In this document: positions 10,950 through 26,417 of the stretch, one piece after another
Position numbering within the stretch: position 1 is the first letter of the stretch
Layout of the letters: every line of letters starts with the position of its first letter
Source: Archegozetes longisetosus
Taxonomy: Eukaryota; Arthropoda; Arachnida; Sarcoptiformes; Trhypochthoniidae
Direction of reading: 5' to 3'
Assembly (NCBI GenBank): GCA_018873245.2
Contig: JAEMBT020000005.1
Coordinates: 7,426,001-7,490,000, forward strand
DNA: 64,000 bases
Program-made: the position numbers and the translations under genes
The notes under the pieces: model-generated
The model's input: only the letters and a program-made list of their open reading frames with translations
What the model was told of the DNA's origin: nothing
The model's database searches: none

Positions 10950-13900
10950 GAAATGGTAACTTGTTATTGAAGTTCAGTTAGTATTAGAATCACATTTTCA
11001 TTAAAGTCAACCATAAATTATTCAAACTATATTTTAAGGAAATGCTAAATGAGATTATATAATATTGACTGATTTATATAAACGAACCCGAATTTAGCGA
11101 AATTGATCCAATAAGTCATCACAGCCTCGGATAGAGTGAGTTCAGGCTTACTATAATTACTTGAGAAATGTCCAATTGATCGGCCGAGTAATTGAACCGC
11201 TAGGGGAGCACCAAATAAATAAGCCAACTCTTCGCCGTGCATACATCCTAGTCGTTGATGCAATAGCTTATTCCCATCTTCGCTCTAGATATAAAAAGGT
11301 AATAAGTTATTGACAATTGATGCGCAAAATGGGATCATATCATCGCCTTATAAGATGATTGAAACTTGTACTCAAGACTTAAACGCTTCAAAACTATATT
11401 AGAATCGACTCTTAGGAAAACTTAATAAAAACATCTTCATTAACACAAAACAAAAGATTTTTTATATGAAATGAAGATCAAGAATGATTGAAATTTATTC
11501 AAATTAATTCATAGGATATGAATGGGAAATTTCTTGAACTCAGGCTAGGGATAAGACTATTCTAGTTAAGACTATACTAGTTGAGACAGTTCTTTATGAC
11601 AACCAAATGAAATTCTATCAGTTGTTCTTAGATCATTCTTTAGGCTTAGTCTTGGGTTATACATTAGCGAGAATATTGAATACCTGATACGCAACAATAT
11701 TGAATACCTGATACACAAAAACGTAGAAAAATGACTTCTGTAGCCTTGGATCGGAAGAAGTGGATTGCGAGTGCGATGTTTGATGAGATAGTGTCCATTT
11801 AGAATGTAGATCTCCAGTTTCAACAATTGGCGCCACAACCAGAGCATCGCCTAAAATATCAGCAGTTGAATCTAACAAATTGATTGGATGCTCAATCGGA
11901 CGATTCCAATCGGTATATTCATTTATCAGTGTCAACAATATAGCCTACAAATATTGAATAATGGATATCACACTAATTTGCTGCATTTTCATTCCAATCG
12001 ATTGTATTTATATGAAACATAAGAAACATGTCTTGAAAAAATTGAATGCAGACCAAAAATATCGAAATTACTTCGTACAGACTTGTGCGTAACACTTGAT
12101 ATTTGCCATGTATATGCCAAGCAACACAAACTAAATTAAGTGTATATAATGTTTCTCAATCTCATCAGCTTCTTTTGCTCTAACTTTCACTATAGAAATG
12201 TTGCTTTTTATCATTCTCTAGCATATCAATAATATTATGATTAATTCAAATTTATTCTTATACTAATAGCTCTTACTCAAGCTTTATTGCAATTTATTTA
12301 AAATGTAAATTTTTATCTTCTAAGTAAAACTAAACTAATGCTCAGTCAAATATACAGCGTAAATAAGCTGGATTTTCCCTAGTTTGAAGTTTTAGGATTT
12401 TTCAAACTTTTTTAAACTGCAAATACTCCATAAAGTATTGATCTCCAATGAATTATTAGAAAATTAAAATATTCCAAATGTTATGAAAATTTATTCAGAA
12501 CAATCCCATTTTGCGGATGGAAATAAGCAATAATTCTTTAAATATAAAACCCGATGTCACTAAATCTGAGGCTAAGGCCTTATATCTCATTTGTAGAATC
12601 TGAAGAATATTTCAAGAAATCAAATGACACTCGTTTTCTCAAAATAAATGAAACTAAAAAAAGTAATTTTATGTCATTTTTTCAATGTACTAATTGTGGT
12701 GAACTATTGACAAAAGCCTAAAACTCCGTTTCACATAATTAAGAATTCATTTAAAATATTCTAGATTTGAACGGAACACCAATATCAGGTATTATAAATT
12801 GATTCTTATAGGAGTTTGATTTAAGATTTAAAACTCCGATGGTGCCAAACTCTGAATTCAACAGTTATCCTGGAGCATCTTCAGCGGAAAGCTTTTCTGT
12901 TTAATGAATAATTTGAATCTAGTTCTAATTTAAGCTTACTTTTAAATTTGTAAGTTTTAATTTTAAGAAATTTTTCAGCTGACAAAATAGAAAGAAACAA
13001 AATCAGCATATTTAAACTCGATTTAGAAGAAGTGATTGAAGCAAAGTTAATATAAGTCATAATGTATTTGAATGTATTCGATCATTGAAGACAGAGATGG
13101 ACTATTCTGTTGCTGGCATTTTCTTTTGTTTGCCATAATATTGATTTGTTCATCTCTGATTTGCTTCTCGCATGAGTACACATCAATGCAATACATTCAA
13201 ACATCAATAAAATGAAGTTTTAGACACTAAAACTTTGTCAAGTGCGTCACAAACACAAACTTTTCCAGTTTTCAACGAAAGAGGGCTATGTAAAAAATCT
13301 ATAATCTATTAGGCAACTTATACAGCAGCGCATCGATTAAAATAATTAAAAGTTCACATGTTTATAGGAGAAAGAAAGAAGAAATAGATATTACTTGTAA
13401 GAAATTTAGTGCTTCAGTTATATTGAGATTGGATAGTAAGTAGTACCATAGTCAGGTATGGGGCTAAAAGTCTAAGATGAAACGCTAAGATTTGTTGAGA
13501 TGATCGCTAATTTACTTTTAAATATCTGTTGATTTGTTACATCAGATCTTTGATTAATGATAGTAATGAGCAATCAATTGATGCATTAAATGCTTCAAAG
13601 CTTTTTATAACGATTTTTTCAGTACAGATGCACAATGAAATTTAGAAAAAAATTGCCGGGGGGCCATAACCTTCTCAGCCACACCACTGGTTAGAGCAGT
13701 AATTGTAAGAACTAGTTTTTTAGAGTGAAATATCACATCGATATAAAAGTCTTACCTGTTGATGATAATCGAATAAATTTCTGACAAGAGTTCGCAATAT
13801 GCGATCACGTCTCGATAAATCAATGCCATGCCTTTCTTCGCTAGCACTAAAAATAAATGGGGCTTCAACTCTGGTTACGCCAAATAACAAATCATAGTTA

Positions 13901-16900
13901 TGACTGTTGCCCATATTATTCAATGCAAAATTAGGATTTGAGTCACTAGCTCGAGATTGCATTAATTGTTTTGGTTCAGAAGGCACTACGATCCCATCAA
14001 TTATAGGGCCGAATGCTGTCAGATATTGGGGTGTCATCAGATCCACGCGCAGTATCTCATCAATACTTCTCTGTCGAAGACAGTCGACCATAACTACATT
14101 GTCCTAAAGTTGCAAAATTCAAAGGAAGAGAAAATGTTGAATTCAGTTATAATTAATTGATGACAAATGGCATACAAAGTTTGGACAATTAATAGCTTTA
14201 GCCAAATGTCTGGCATAAGTGTCTGCATCCCTAGCAATAGCTGATGGACTTAAAGCGGAACCACTCATGAGCACAACTCTAGCGAATAAGCCTGGAAAAG
14301 AGGAAATAAATTAATAATTTATCAATCATTGTATGTTCTGACATGAGATGTGAGAACAAAAATGTTGGACCAGGAAATGCTATACAATAACAAATGGCAT
14401 TAGAGCATATTAACCGTTATATTATTGAGTGCGATCAGAGTGTGATCAACACTACTATACCTCTAGCCATCGGTGATATCATTAATAAATGTACACATGA
14501 AGCTCCATATCCATGACCAATAACTGTAACGTTATGAGTATCACCAGACAATTCCCCAATATTTTCCTGAATCCAGTGCAGAGCTGCCACTTGATCCATT
14601 AGACCGTAATTGCCTCTTACGGCCCCGTCCACCACCGCTGGTAGAAACCCTAAATGCATAGAATTCAATTGGTTTCTTTCTGACAGTACATCTTAGAACT
14701 TAGTGATGCACGATCGTAACCAGAAGTCATGTATTATCATGGGATCACTTCCATCAGACCATAGTGTCTTCAGATATTAACTAACTTATGGAATATTCAA
14801 TATAGTAATCAAAGTTTGGCAACAAACCGATGCGCATCACAGGGAGTTTGACATAGCAACAGCCTTTTTGGTTGCTATCAACGATTATTAAGTTTTCGGT
14901 TGTGTACGCATACGAATCGGAAGCATTGCTCTGATTGCACACCAGATTTATGGCTCATCAATGCCACACAGTTTAATCATATTAGACTTGTTTTATTCTT
15001 GGATTAAAAGAGACTGTAAGGGACTTTCTCTTTCATGTTCTTTATGCGAATATCATGAGTGCACATGAATAGGATCTGATGAAAAGTTTTTCATGAAGTT
15101 TTAATTATGTTTTGCTTAGTTTCTTTCAAAGTTATCCTATTCTATAGTATAGTCTCACATGGATTGATGGGATAATTAATGTGCACTTTCATGGATAAGA
15201 ATAATTGCAAAACTTGAAAGGTTTTTATTGATGATTTGCAATGGTTTGCGGCAAAACACACATTGGAACAAAGTCTGGCAATTGGATACAAAATTCAAGT
15301 GCCTTTCAGTACGTAAAACGGATGTATTAATAGAGAAAGCATTTGTAACGCGGAAATGCATTTCAATTATCATCAAAATAAAGTGTCATTTGTAAGCTTC
15401 ATATACTAGACTATGAATAGGAGATTATTGTAGTCAACTCTTTGAATTAAATAAATTATTCATTTTTCAAATCGAAATATTCATAAATAATCGGAATTCA
15501 TACAAACGCTAAATCATAGATGACTATAAATTTAATCTGTAGGCATCACTATATCAAATTATGTATTTATGCTTCTCAATCTTTCAGAATAATTCATGAT
15601 CAGTATATTGTATCAGGTTTCAGGCAATCGTTTCCCAAATTTAATGGTTTACTTGATAAGCAGTAGTTTTAAATCTGGAAACATATTTTCCGAAAATAAA
15701 TATGGAAAGACAAAAATTATCGAATGTTGTAAATCCTAAAATACAAGAGTATCATTAGGTTTTGGCTTATTCAGAATAGCTCGTCGAAACCTTGTTCAAA
15801 TAGATTTAATCTGAATTGTGCGCTTGGTAAGTTAGATCAATAAAAAGTAAATTTAACTTTATTGTTAGCGCGTGCAATACTTAAAATCGAAGCTCTTCTA
15901 TCTCTCGCAGCAATCAAAAATTTATTTCTATTGACAAAAGACTTATCGGAGAGCCTGTACTTGATACTTAGAATTTATATCGCTTAGACATTCGAAAAAT
16001 CTGAATCATCCGTTATTTGTTTAGTTTTTGGTTAAATAAAAATTGAGTACTAATTATTGTTTAAATTTAGCAATAGGCTAATATTAGAAACAGTTTGAAA
16101 ATTTCATGTGTGTTCTTAGTAAAACTTGACAAACTGATAAAATTGATGCTTTGCCGCTCAATTACTTGAGTAAGATAAATTGGCGGCATTTATATTATTG
16201 ATCTCATTAAGCAGTGATTTCAATTTTTATTTGTTTGATTTAAGTTGCAATCAGAGGCGTTATTTTTAGCATTGATTTTTATTATTATGCTAAAGCTGTA
16301 CCATTAAATCAAACTTAGTAAATATTATGGGAACAAACTATAATCAATATTTTCCATACCCAATACACCTAATCGGTAGTTAAGTGTGACGACAATCACT
16401 TGACCAAAACTGGCTAATATACTACCATCATAGGGATTACCAGCGTCCCAATCATAGGACTCACCACCAATGAATACAATGACTGGATATTTAGGAGATG
16501 AAGAGGTGGATGAGGATGAGGATGATGATGATGATGAGCCTATTTTAACAAATGAAGATAAACAATAACTAGTAAGTATTAAAGAAAATTTTCATTTTTC
16601 TAGGCTAGTTCAATTAAGTAAAGGCTTTCTAACGAAAAACAATTAAATATTTTAATAAGATGTTTTCCTCGTTCTCAAACATTTATCAACACAGCCTTAA
16701 GTATCTTAAGTATAGTACAGACTTTCATAATAGGAAATATAATACTAAAGTTTCCTATTTAAGCTCTAGTTTATCGAATGTTCAATTTCTATCTGATTAT
16801 TACGTCATAATAAGAATCTTATATACTAATAGAATTTTCCATTTATAGTCGTGTTGCAATTCTTGAGAAACACATAAAAACAGAACGAATTACAAATTTA

Positions 16901-19900
16901 ATAAAATGATTTTTTATTTAATGCTAATATTATTTATGAGAAAGTATACAGAATTTGCTTCAACATAAATTACATTGGTTTATTCGTCAGCCTCAATTGA
17001 TCTGATTTGGCAAAAGCTCTATTTGGGCAACAAATCATTAACGGAATGATGTATTACTGAATCAGGTCATAAAATAATGGCTTCAAAGTTGAGTTCAAAT
17101 CACTCAACGAATAACTGTTAACTAAATCTTAAGTAGTAATCCTAAAGGAAATCAAACTTGTAATTATCTATACTGAGCGACACTTTATTCGACACCTGAC
17201 AAAGTTATTTACTGAACAGATATTTTGTGACCTGTACTGTTGAAAATCTAATAATCCTGGGTAGCAACGAGAAAAAATCATTATTGTGTCAATCTTGCTG
17301 TGATACACATCAATCTTTTGCAAATTTCATCTCCAATTTGCTTCTCTTACTCTATTGAATATTCTCTAAGTTTTTCAGTGCCTTCTATGTTATGAGTTGA
17401 TGTAAAGCAATAAGATGACAATGGATCACTTTTTGCTACTACCAAGAATTATTAAGTTTTTGGGTGTAAGTGCTTATTTGACCAGAACTCAAAGCTTGCA
17501 ATAAGTTCAATGGAATGTGATTAAGTGATTCGATTAAAGTTATTGATTAGCAATTTTTGGCTACATTTCTCAAAGCTGATCAAAAACATTTTATTGGTTT
17601 GGTAAATGATTTCAGAAAATAAAATCTCAATCAATGAAGAAATGATTGGATTTTGTGTTAGATAGGATTTAAGGTCCAAATCCGATATATTGGAAGTTTG
17701 CTGTGAACATTGATCAATTTATTGTTTCCAATAACTCGATGGATTTATGGTAGCAGCACTTCTTGGCTGTTGCGGTATTTTTGAGTAAATCGCAAAACTC
17801 GCTAAATCTAGCATTAGTACAGAATGCTTTTAAGGGAATTTATCGCAACAACTGAAAATCTGAAACAAATTCAGCACTTTTTATCACAGCAAATTTGACT
17901 CACAGAAACCCTAATTTTTACTCAGCTTCTCATACAATCGGTTTGAATCGAAGTCGTTTCGATTCACAAGCATCTATTTATTTACTTTTTTAATTTGAAT
18001 ATTCAATAAGAGCTTATTATTCAATGGTAAAAGCCTAGCTGTGTTATACATAAATTAGGTTATAATAATTTTATTAGTATATTATTAGTTACACGTTTTT
18101 CTACTTTACATGCTTACATATGAAGAAGAGATGATTTAATTATTGTAATTGATAACAACATCTCATGCTGAATGTGACTTCGATTTATGTGCTTTTCATT
18201 TTTAAATTATGCGACATAAGCTTAACTAAACTTTTAAAGACTAACGATACTATCTTAGTGAAATTTTTTATGCAAAGCTCATCATTTTAAAAGTAGTAAA
18301 TCGATCAATCATTAGTCTTGTACGAAACTAATTGAAAGAATTTTTGTCAACACTAAAAGGGATTTGACATAAGAAAAAATGGTTTTCTGTATAATATTAA
18401 GACTAACTTTATTAAAATAATAAATTAGTTCACAATATCATAGTTAAGTTCATGTTTGCTATTAGACTTGTTTGTCGTATAACTTGGCGTAATTCGTCAT
18501 TTGACACGTCGATTTTGCTTGAGTTAACTAAACATCCTTGTATTCGGATTATAAGATGTTTTATTTTACTGAAGATTGAAAGGCTGGTAATCAGTGTAGT
18601 CATGAGTTGCTATAGTAACTATTTCTTTCTGCATAACATAAGATTTAGGTTCTCAATATAGTACACTCTACTATTCCAGTGCCATCATTGTCATACTTGA
18701 AATTCTGTCTGCTATTCAAATATTGTTAATCTTGTGTTTGGTTGCCAATTTTGCCTATTTCTCTAAGGTTAAATACAAACGTTCGTCAGGCTCTTTATTC
18801 AAGTTCTAATGGCTGGTCAGATCGACGATGACCAGCGAACGCGCAAAATATGAGCATCCAGTATCATTGGCTTTAGTGTTTTAGTAATCAAATAAAATAT
18901 ATCAAAATACACCTTATACTACTATTATTTTGTTACAGAATACAATCATAGCGGGTTTACTTCATGTCTAACTTAATTCACTTCTTTTATGAAAAAATCA
19001 AAGTATTCTTCTGTTGTGAAGAGCACGAAAGCATGCAATTTAAGACAGCTATTCATAGTCTATCTGCTTTTTTATGAAACACGTTATGTTGTATCAGGAT
19101 TTTTCGGCGATGTATGAGTTCAAATAGAAACTCTGGTTCACATGAAAGTTTCTGAGCAAAATTAGAAAAAAATCATTTTCTAAAAATCTAACCTACCCTA
19201 AGAATTTAATATTCATTGAAGTATTGGTGACATTCAGAAAGAGGAAAAAGTGACATAAAATAATTTGGTCGGTCAATAATTAATGTTAGGTTGAAATAAT
19301 GTGTATGAAAGATAATAGTGAAGTTTACGCTAACAGAATTTTGAGCACTTGAACTTGGTAATAAGTTACAGCTGAGAAGAGGATCAAAAATGTAGAGATT
19401 CTTTATAACTGAAAGAATTTTGGCATAACTGTATAATAAAATAGCGTAAACATTGAGAAGTCTCCCAAATGCATAAAACTCTGATTTACATCCGCATATC
19501 TCATTGACGCGTTAGAATCACTTTAATATTTTGATATGAAAGCACAGTATTAAATCATACACACGACTATTTTTGTAGATTTACTCAAACACCAATTCAC
19601 TATTGAGCACAGCTTCCATCATAGAGTTGGTCAGTGTATGGATTGAGAGAAATGTGATTAAAATATATAAGAGATATGTTGGGATCCAATATTTTTCTCT
19701 TCACTTATTTTTACTAGAGATCTAAACTGAAATTCCCTCCATTTAAATTTAAAATTTTTCAAACATCGAATATAAGTAAATATTCAAAATTGACTTGCGA
19801 CCAAATATCTTGCTGAATAAATCGCAATTAAGTGATTTTTATATTATTGATCTAATTGCGAATTTGATATGAATTGCGTTAATTTTAGAAATTATTTAAA

Positions 19901-20525
19901 AGGTCAACAAATGAACGTCTTCTCGTATTGATCTCTAGGCTGTTGGACTGAACATAAGATATCAATATCTACATAAATCCGTTGAATAAAAACGGTGTGT
20001 CAGAGCATTTTTCAATTTTGCAAGAATTTCAAAGAGGGATCTTCTTTACAACTAGAATAGAGCTTAAAATTTGAAGAATGAGATATTCCGAACAAATAAT
20101 TAATATGAATGAATTATCGATTTGAAGTTTCTGACATAGGAATTATATTAAAAATAAGAGCAAATTTTCAAAATAGTAAATTTGTATTGAATCTACTCCC
20201 TGGAGTAAATTAGCATTTCACACTCACTTCTTAGAATCATGTTTAATAGTTTGAATATCTGGTTATAATGAGAAAAACCAAATAGCAATCTATCGATTCA
20301 TTTCCATAAAATACTTATATTTAAGCCGATTTTTGTTCTACAAACAAAAGTTAGGAATATTCTCAATTTAGATAACACGAAAAACAGAAAATATGTAAAT
20401 AGAGACTATCGTAGGTTCTGTTTAAATTTATTGAAGTGAGTTTTTGTGTAGAATAAGCCCAGTTATGCTGAATAAGCCCTGAATAGAAGTTCGTTCAATC
20501 GTGTCCTGAATTCAAATGTCAGTTC

Positions 20526-20583
<58 letters not shown>

Positions 20584-23500
20584 TTCTTATATCTAAATAG
20601 ATATTATGATCCTATACAAATGAAGCCACACTTCTTATGACATCTAATATTAATGAGTAAAGCAAACTTATAGTTCGCTTTTATCGATGTTTTTTTCATT
20701 ATTTTTACAGAAAAGTGTTACTCTGCTGGGATAGCGCGATTGTTTGCAATAATAATCTTTAGAGAGAATAGTTGAAGGAAAATGGTTTAAAAATCTGAAG
20801 CACTTTATTTTACAGCATAAGACTAGAGAATCATTTTTGATTGATTGCTATTTTCAATATCGCAAATATTATGGGATATTATTATTCATAACTTATTTGA
20901 AGCTATCAACAACTGAATTAATAAAAAGTAAAATTACTAAACACTCAAATATTTTTTTCCCCAGATAATTGGTGACAATTTTGAATTTATCAATTTATCA
21001 AAAGCTTAAGATCTTCTTATCACTAGGATTACTGTTGAGCACTAATATTTAGTTGTACGCTCAAAATCTTGATAATTCTTGATAACAACTAGGAGTGATA
21101 CTTTGTTAGTGATCGCATGGTTTCTATCAGATCATAATGTATCAAATGTTAACAAATTTATAGTATATTCAATATAATGGGAGAAGCAAAGTGCAAGTCA
21201 ATTTTAGCAACAAATTCATGCGCATAGAATCAAGGTTGACATAACGATGCCCATTTTAGTGTTAATATCAACTATTATTTTGCTTTTTAGTAAAATATTA
21301 GTACAACTCTAATGGTTTGAGCTAATCTTCTTCATCTGATTCTTAAATAGTAACAATGGAAAGCTAAAGTAGCAAGTCTTCAATCGTTATTTCAAAGCCA
21401 AGAGATTTGACTTTTGACCACTTCATTGGATGAATACGCCTTTTATAATAACGAAATATATGTTAGAAATTTGTTAAAATGGGACTTGGGTAAATAATTA
21501 AGCAAATTAAGTTTATTTTTTTCAAAAATTTTAGAAAACATTAGGAGACATGGCATACAATGAATTTATTCTGAAACCTTTTTAGTCTTAAGACTGGTAT
21601 TGTCTGAATAGATTGAAGCTAGTAGTGACACAAACCAGTTAGTGTTGCCTGTTTGGAGAAGAGCCATTAATGTGTTGGATAACCCGTAACACGAATTGTA
21701 ATTCACAATAATTATAAATGACACAGAGACAATCGCATTGCAAAGATTTGCTTTCAGGATATATCCATTAGAGGGTTTTTATGCTACAAAAGAGAAGGCT
21801 TTTGACTAAATTAAAGCATTAGTTTCTCTTTAGTTCAACCAAACCACTTTTACTTTACTCACATCGATTACTTATGATTTTTAATCTGTTTTCTGCCTCA
21901 TTATAGAAAATAAACAAACAAAACTAATATTTATTTTTTCTGAATATGTATCTCTTCGTTACAGTATTGTTAACAATCTCATCAATATCTAAGTCTAGTA
22001 GAAGTTTAATAACACAGATTGTTTAATTGAAAAAGTAACTCATCCGTGGCTTTCTGAAAAGACGTCACTTCTTTAAAGTATATTCTTTTAGTATTGATTG
22101 ATCTAAGTTTAGTGATTATTATTGTTTGACACTTCTATATTATGGAAAGTAAATTAAAAAGCGATTCAGCTAAAGCTAAATGTTGAGTATTAAATAGCGA
22201 CGTCATTCATTTAGTACTTTGTTTTTTATGTTTAAAGAAAAAACAAGTTGTTGAGCCAATGAGTTTCACAAAAATTCAACTATTGTTTCAATCAATTATT
22301 GACTAAACGGAAACAACTGGATATCTACATTAATATTGAAAGTTGACCAAATATAAAACACGATGCTTTCCGTTTAGAACCTAATTACAGATATTATTGT
22401 GACTCAGCCATTACAGAGAAAAATGTTGACTCACGAGTTTTTGTAGCAAAATCGGATTACTATTAGGTATATGTAAATGGTCTAGGAGAAGCACTGCAGA
22501 TAATAATCAGAACCAGTTAGGTTTTCATATTCAACAAATCGATAGATTTGGGCTCAACTTTGTCAACATTCAAACAATTCAATCACCTTTACTTAGAGTT
22601 TGAGACAAAAGATTCAAGTTTATTCGACTGATTATTCACTTTATTTCAGTGAAATATATGTTGCAATCAATTGTTTGTTTTGTTGTGGCAAAATTTCACA
22701 AAAGTACTAAAAAAGCTATTGGAAAAGCTAGTTTACTTAGGAATAAGTGTAAAATCTATTAAGTAACTCATTTGATTTTGTTATCAATTCAAAACCAATG
22801 ACCAACATTGTAATGAGTCGTATGTACTGTCATATCAATTTTCATGAGTAGATATCTTCAGGAGTTTTAGGTCACCCAACAGAAAACCTTAATTCAATCG
22901 ATTGTCGCTACATCTTTACATCCTATTGTATAAGTGCTTTGATCAGTGGAAATGGTAGACATATTTGTTAGTTAATTGTAAGAATTAGTCATGAAAATGA
23001 AAGCTATGTTCTGTTTGGAGTGATTTGTAATAACTAATTGCAATTAAGTAATTTGGATCAACTGATTGGTGGCTTTGCAACTCATAACAAGTCTTAAATG
23101 CTAGAGATTCTTTAAATTAAATCACTCAAAAGAGATATCCCGTATATCCCAACAGATAAATGAAAAGTGACACCAAAACTTGCTGAGTTGATGACAATTT
23201 TGGCATCGTATTAAACGTAGTTTGAAGTATTGCTGTGATATCTACGAATATAAAACGTTTGATTCTCAATCAGTTTAGTATTATTCGCAGTTGTGGTGGA
23301 GATTCAGTTGAAAATAGCTTTAATTTTCACGATAAGTTTATCAAGTTATGCTCAGAAATGTCAAGTCATATAAAGTTACCACTTATTTATTGCTTAGGTC
23401 ACCCCATGCAATTATTAATTGTTGATTCGCTTCCCGAAAAATATTCGCAAATAACAAAGCTTTCAATCATCTAATGTCTGTATTAGTTACTTCTTCAATG

Positions 23501-26352
23501 ATACAATGTTTAGCTTCGATTCCTTCGAAAAGACAATGGCCATCAAATTGGGTCAGAGTGTAAGTAATAAAGCAAAAAGTTACAAACTTATTTGTCTAAA
23601 GGATGTGAACTTTATTGCAGTTGACAAAACCTATGATTTCTGAAAAGAATAACTCATTTCAGATCTGATGTCAGTCAAATGAATGATGGGAATCCAGATC
23701 TTTCTATAAATTTTGTGTCAATTGAGTAGTTCTTACGCGAAGGTTGCTTTTCAAAATACTAGTATTAATACTTTAAGAAATGTTTGTATTAACTAAAACG
23801 TGACTAAAGATGGATTTTGATAAGAATCAAAATGTTGACTAGTTTGAGATTTAACCAAAATAAGAAACCTTTTTCCAAAGTTACGTAATCTAAATTTGAA
23901 ATTTGAAAAGCATATTTAACAGTAATTTAGAAATTGAATATCTAACTGGTAGGATGCAAATTTGATGGTACAGGAGATAACTAGATGAAAAGGACTTATT
24001 AAAAATGTTGACACTTTAAATTAGAGATGTCTATTGCAGTGAAGTGACTAAGTGCATTTCTTAAACATCTGTATTACTAAAGCAGTGCATCACAAATAAT
24101 AGGATTTGGTTGAATGATCAAATTCTAAAAAAGCCAAAAATTCACAGCAGTTGTTGAGAAAGAAAAATATAAATAAACCAATTCTTATAGTAGCGCATTA
24201 TATCATACATCTAAACTCAGTAAAAAGTGCCCATTGAGACGCTTCAAAGAAGAATATATGTATAACTGTAGTAATAAAAAGATGTTCATATATTTCTATA
24301 AATTATTTCGTATTGTGCTATAATAGTTGCGAATAAAACATTATTACGAATACTCCACCATACGTTCTATTTGGACTCAATCTACGAATAATTATTAGTC
24401 AATTGCATTTTTCTACTATCGATTCTTTTCCAAATCACAATTTCACTCTTATAACTATATTTTCTCTCATTCACGTTAGCTTTAGTGGCAAATATTTGAA
24501 AGTTTGAGTAGAAAAATTAATTCTGTGTGGAGAACAAATTGAGATTAATATTGCATTTTGTACAGCATTCAGCATTTAGTCAAAACAGGAAATCAAATAT
24601 TCAAAAAAGTTTTTTATATTGCAGCTAAAGTCACACGTTATTTTGGTATCAAAGATCAATTCAATATAAAACTTGCCCATCATTTGCACTTAAAGAGAAA
24701 AGTAGAATCACAAATACAGTGAACGCTCACTCTAAACCATTTGATTTCGTTTTGAAGCACCTGATTCACAGAATCATCAAAATTTATTGGATGTTCACCA
24801 CGAAAAAGTTCAACTAAACTGATTACAAATTCAAAAACAGTCAACAAGATGAAAAGCTATGATCAGATCGCTATTTCTCATTGAAATAAACTATCGATTG
24901 AAAATAATGTTCAAAAAGCAAATTAATGATGGAGCAAACAATTAATATTTTCTTTATTGACATTAGTCTTCTCTCGAAAACCTATTATTTTATATTTTAG
25001 GAAATCGAAATAATTATAAATGAATAGAAGTGAAAAAATAGTGAGCTTTGCATTTTCTCGTAAATCAAGTGAAAGATAGAAATCGAGTGAGAGATAGAAA
25101 TCGAGTGAAAGATAGAAATCGAGTGAGAGATAGCAGTCTTGAGACTGCCAGAAGCAATGTTTCTAAACCATTGCTGTCGATAAAATAAATTTAATCAATA
25201 GCAACTAAAACAATGTGAGCTTAATTTATAAAAGCTTATTCGTGGAAATGCAATTTTAGAGAAGCAAACCCAATAAAATATGTATTACTGAATAGTTTGG
25301 GGCAAACCAATGGAAACAAACCAATGGAAACTTGACAAGTGACGAAAGACTATTAGAAAAACAAATGTTCATTCTCATTATTGAACAGCACGCAATCAAA
25401 TCAATACTTCTAATTGGGATTCAAGTTGACCAAACTTATTCATCTAATCTTATCAATAGATTATCCATAAACTGAAGTGAAAGTTAGCCAATTGTTTGTA
25501 GCATATGTTAAATTGTATACAATTTTGTCTGTTTCTACACGCCAAAGTAATCCCTTTTAACATCAGTATCTTATCGTCAAATAAGTTATCCTCAATTGTC
25601 ATCTTTAACTTGCTCTAAGCTATAAACTTAATCCTAAATATTGAGTCACGGCTGGCATAATATTTGTCGTTAATATTTGCCATTTGATGGTATTGTCAAT
25701 TGAGTGCCAGACGTCGCCGATGGCCCTAAACATTGCAATTGTTTGATTGATTCTCGCATTCTTGCGCGACCTAAACATTGTTAGGCGCCTAACTCTAATA
25801 ATTCATTGAGAATAAATGTCACAAATCAATTCTGACTGTACGTCTATTTTGTGTTATTTATTTTTTTCCTCCAAATAACACATATAATTCTGTTCAGTTT
25901 TATCGATGGGCTTTTTGGTGGAAAGCATTTTAGAGTTATTTGAGTTGATTTTTTTTTGGAAATTTTATTTCATGTAAATATAAGATACCTGCTATTAATC
26001 TTATTCAAACTATGCTATCATTGAGTATCACGCTTTCATGTTGAAAAAGAAAACTTAATAAATTCTGTCAAACTTTATACTTGTTTTATAAGTTGAACAC
26101 GAAAGCAACTACGCAAAAAATGGATATTATATCATACTTTAAATTAAGACCTAATTGAATACTAAATCAAAGAGCGAAAACTCGGTAATTTATACATAAT
26201 GGCACTTTAATTATTAAACGATTAGGCCAATTCAGACTTAATGAGAAAATTTACTGCTCTTTAGCGTTTCCTGCTGTTATACTTGTGTGAAAAAGAAAAC
26301 ACTAAACTAAAAAATCTAGTAACTATTGGCAACTCTTCAGCTCTAAGCGTTT

Positions 26353-26417
<65 letters not shown>

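Noticed and set aside
11572..11847. Alternative-frame open reading frame over neuroligin exon 6 and intron
   Set aside because: Overlaps the real exon in another frame and shows no family similarity.
13907..14160. Two plus-strand frames opposite neuroligin exon 5
   Set aside because: Antisense shadows of a conserved coding exon.
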